Assembly: GCA_016189845.1 (NCBI GenBank)
Contig: JACPRT010000105.1
Span: 1-15,799, forward strand
DNA from: Chloroflexota bacterium
GTDB taxonomy: Bacteria > Chloroflexota > Dehalococcoidia > Lucifugimonadales > Lucifugimonadaceae
DNA length: 15,799 nt
Direction: 5' to 3'
Shown here: positions 15,235 to 15,799 of the stretch, one piece after another
Position numbering within the stretch: the stretch's first letter is position 1
Layout of the letters: every line of letters begins with the position of its first letter
Translations under genes and position numbers: made by a program
Notes under the pieces: generated by a model
What the model was told of the DNA's origin: nothing
Seen by the model: only the letters and a program-made list of their open reading frames with translations
Databases searched by the model: none

Positions 15235-15799
15235 TTTGGACGTACCGGGAGATTTCACTACGTATCCGGAGATCATGAAGTCTTCGCCCAGCTGTTCCAC
15301 GCGGACCCGTTCAAGCATAGCCGCCTGGCCTGGGGTCTCGACACCAATGCCTGCGACCGCGCCGGGCGCGGCGATTCCTCCGAAGATCTTTGGGGACACG
15401 AAGGCGACCACCTTGTCGACGAGGCGGGCGTCGAAGAACCCGCCGAGCAGGCGTGCTCCGCCCTCTACGAGGACTCCTGCGCAACCGCGTCGGCCAAGCT
15501 CGTCGATCAGGCCCTTCAGGTCAACGCTTCCGTTAGCGGCTGGCAACGTGATGGTCTCGACCTCCAACGTGCCGGAGACGCCGGCAATATCGAGAGATCC
15601 GGTGGTACCGACGCCGGAGGTACCAGCACCGGTCGCGCCTGCCGGGAGGACGCGGCCCATTGCTCCTGCCGTGGCAGCCGCAGCCACGACGTGGAGGACC
15701 CGGCCGGGCTGCTTCAGCAAAGCTGCCGACCGCGGCAGGCGTCCACGGGAGTCGACGACCACTCTGAGCATTGGCCTCGGACCTTCGGCGTCACCCGCC
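15220..15799 (-). CDS. ribD: Riboflavin biosynthesis protein RibD, reductase half (partial)
   Basis: Only the C-terminal part is in the window; the frame stays open to the right edge, and the N-terminal deaminase domain must lie outside. The visible part is the NADPH-dependent reductase that acts on the deaminated pyrimidine: PMLRVVVDSRGRLP, then a Gly/Ala/Thr-rich stretch, VDLKGLIDELGRRG, the substrate-site motif VLVEGGARLLGGFF, LVDKVVAFVSPKIFGG and a final GEDFMISGYV. The methionine at 15771 is internal, not the start, because PRPMLRVVVDS continues upstream as expected for RibD. The low-complexity stretch (15571-15642) adds about 25 residues relative to what I expect for the family. The stop is followed by a duplicated copy of itself. 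Confidence 0.9.
   Translation of the reverse strand, partial: AGDAEGPRPMLRVVVDSRGRLPRSAALLKQPGRVLHVVAAAATAGAMGRVLPAGATGAGTSGVGTTGSLDIAGVSGTLEVETITLPAANGSVDLKGLIDELGRRGCAGVLVEGGARLLGGFFDARLVDKVVAFVSPKIFGGIAAPGAVAGIGVETPGQAAMLERVRVEQLGEDFMISGYVVKSPGTSKSGKS

Overview
This is a G+C-rich chromosomal window (roughly two thirds G+C by eye) made almost entirely of conserved housekeeping genes. The gene order tsf-pyrH-frr-uppS-cdsA-dxr-rseP-ispG-proS, followed by nusA-ylxR-infB with no rimP before nusA, together with Dxr sequence variants (DSEPSAVW, DSATLANK), suggests a member of the Chloroflexota, possibly near the Dehalococcoidia. That placement is an inference from gene order and protein character, not from a database match. 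I see no insertion sequence, phage gene, CRISPR array, tRNA or rRNA, and nothing that looks horizontally acquired.

Region 1 (1-8793, + strand) is a tightly packed run: the end of tsf (EF-Ts), pyrH (UMP kinase), frr (ribosome recycling), uppS (undecaprenyl diphosphate synthase), cdsA (CDP-diacylglycerol synthase), dxr, a site-2-type membrane protease (rseP), ispG and proS (prolyl-tRNA synthetase). Spacings are mostly 0-15 bp and several stop and start codons overlap, so it is probably one operon. It joins translation factors to the isoprenoid (MEP) pathway, the C55 lipid carrier and phospholipid synthesis. Non-ATG starts are common.

Region 2 (8794-12866, + strand) opens with the largest gap in the window (180 bp). 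This gap holds a hairpin after proS, a good sigma-70-type promoter with an extended -10, and an intrinsic-terminator-shaped hairpin with a T-rich tail in the leader, just before nusA. The operon is nusA-ylxR-infB. rimP, the ylxQ-type gene and a following rbfA/truB are absent. The nusA-ylxR junction carries a cluster of very GC-rich hairpins.

Region 3 (12867-15799, - strand) is a riboflavin operon, transcribed towards infB: ribD (5' end outside the window), ribE, ribBA and ribH. Together they cover every enzyme step from GTP and ribulose 5-phosphate to riboflavin except the dephosphorylation step. Any FMN riboswitch would lie beyond the right edge.

The most interesting points are: a membrane protease enlarged by two insertions, one built of three copies of an exact 31-residue repeat; the attenuator-like leader of a rimP-less nusA operon, overlapped by a possible 26-codon ORF; the hairpin cluster around the ylxR start; active-site substitutions in Dxr and RibBA; and a 15-bp tandem duplication that repeats the ribD stop codon. 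I do not see a clearly new multi-gene system here.
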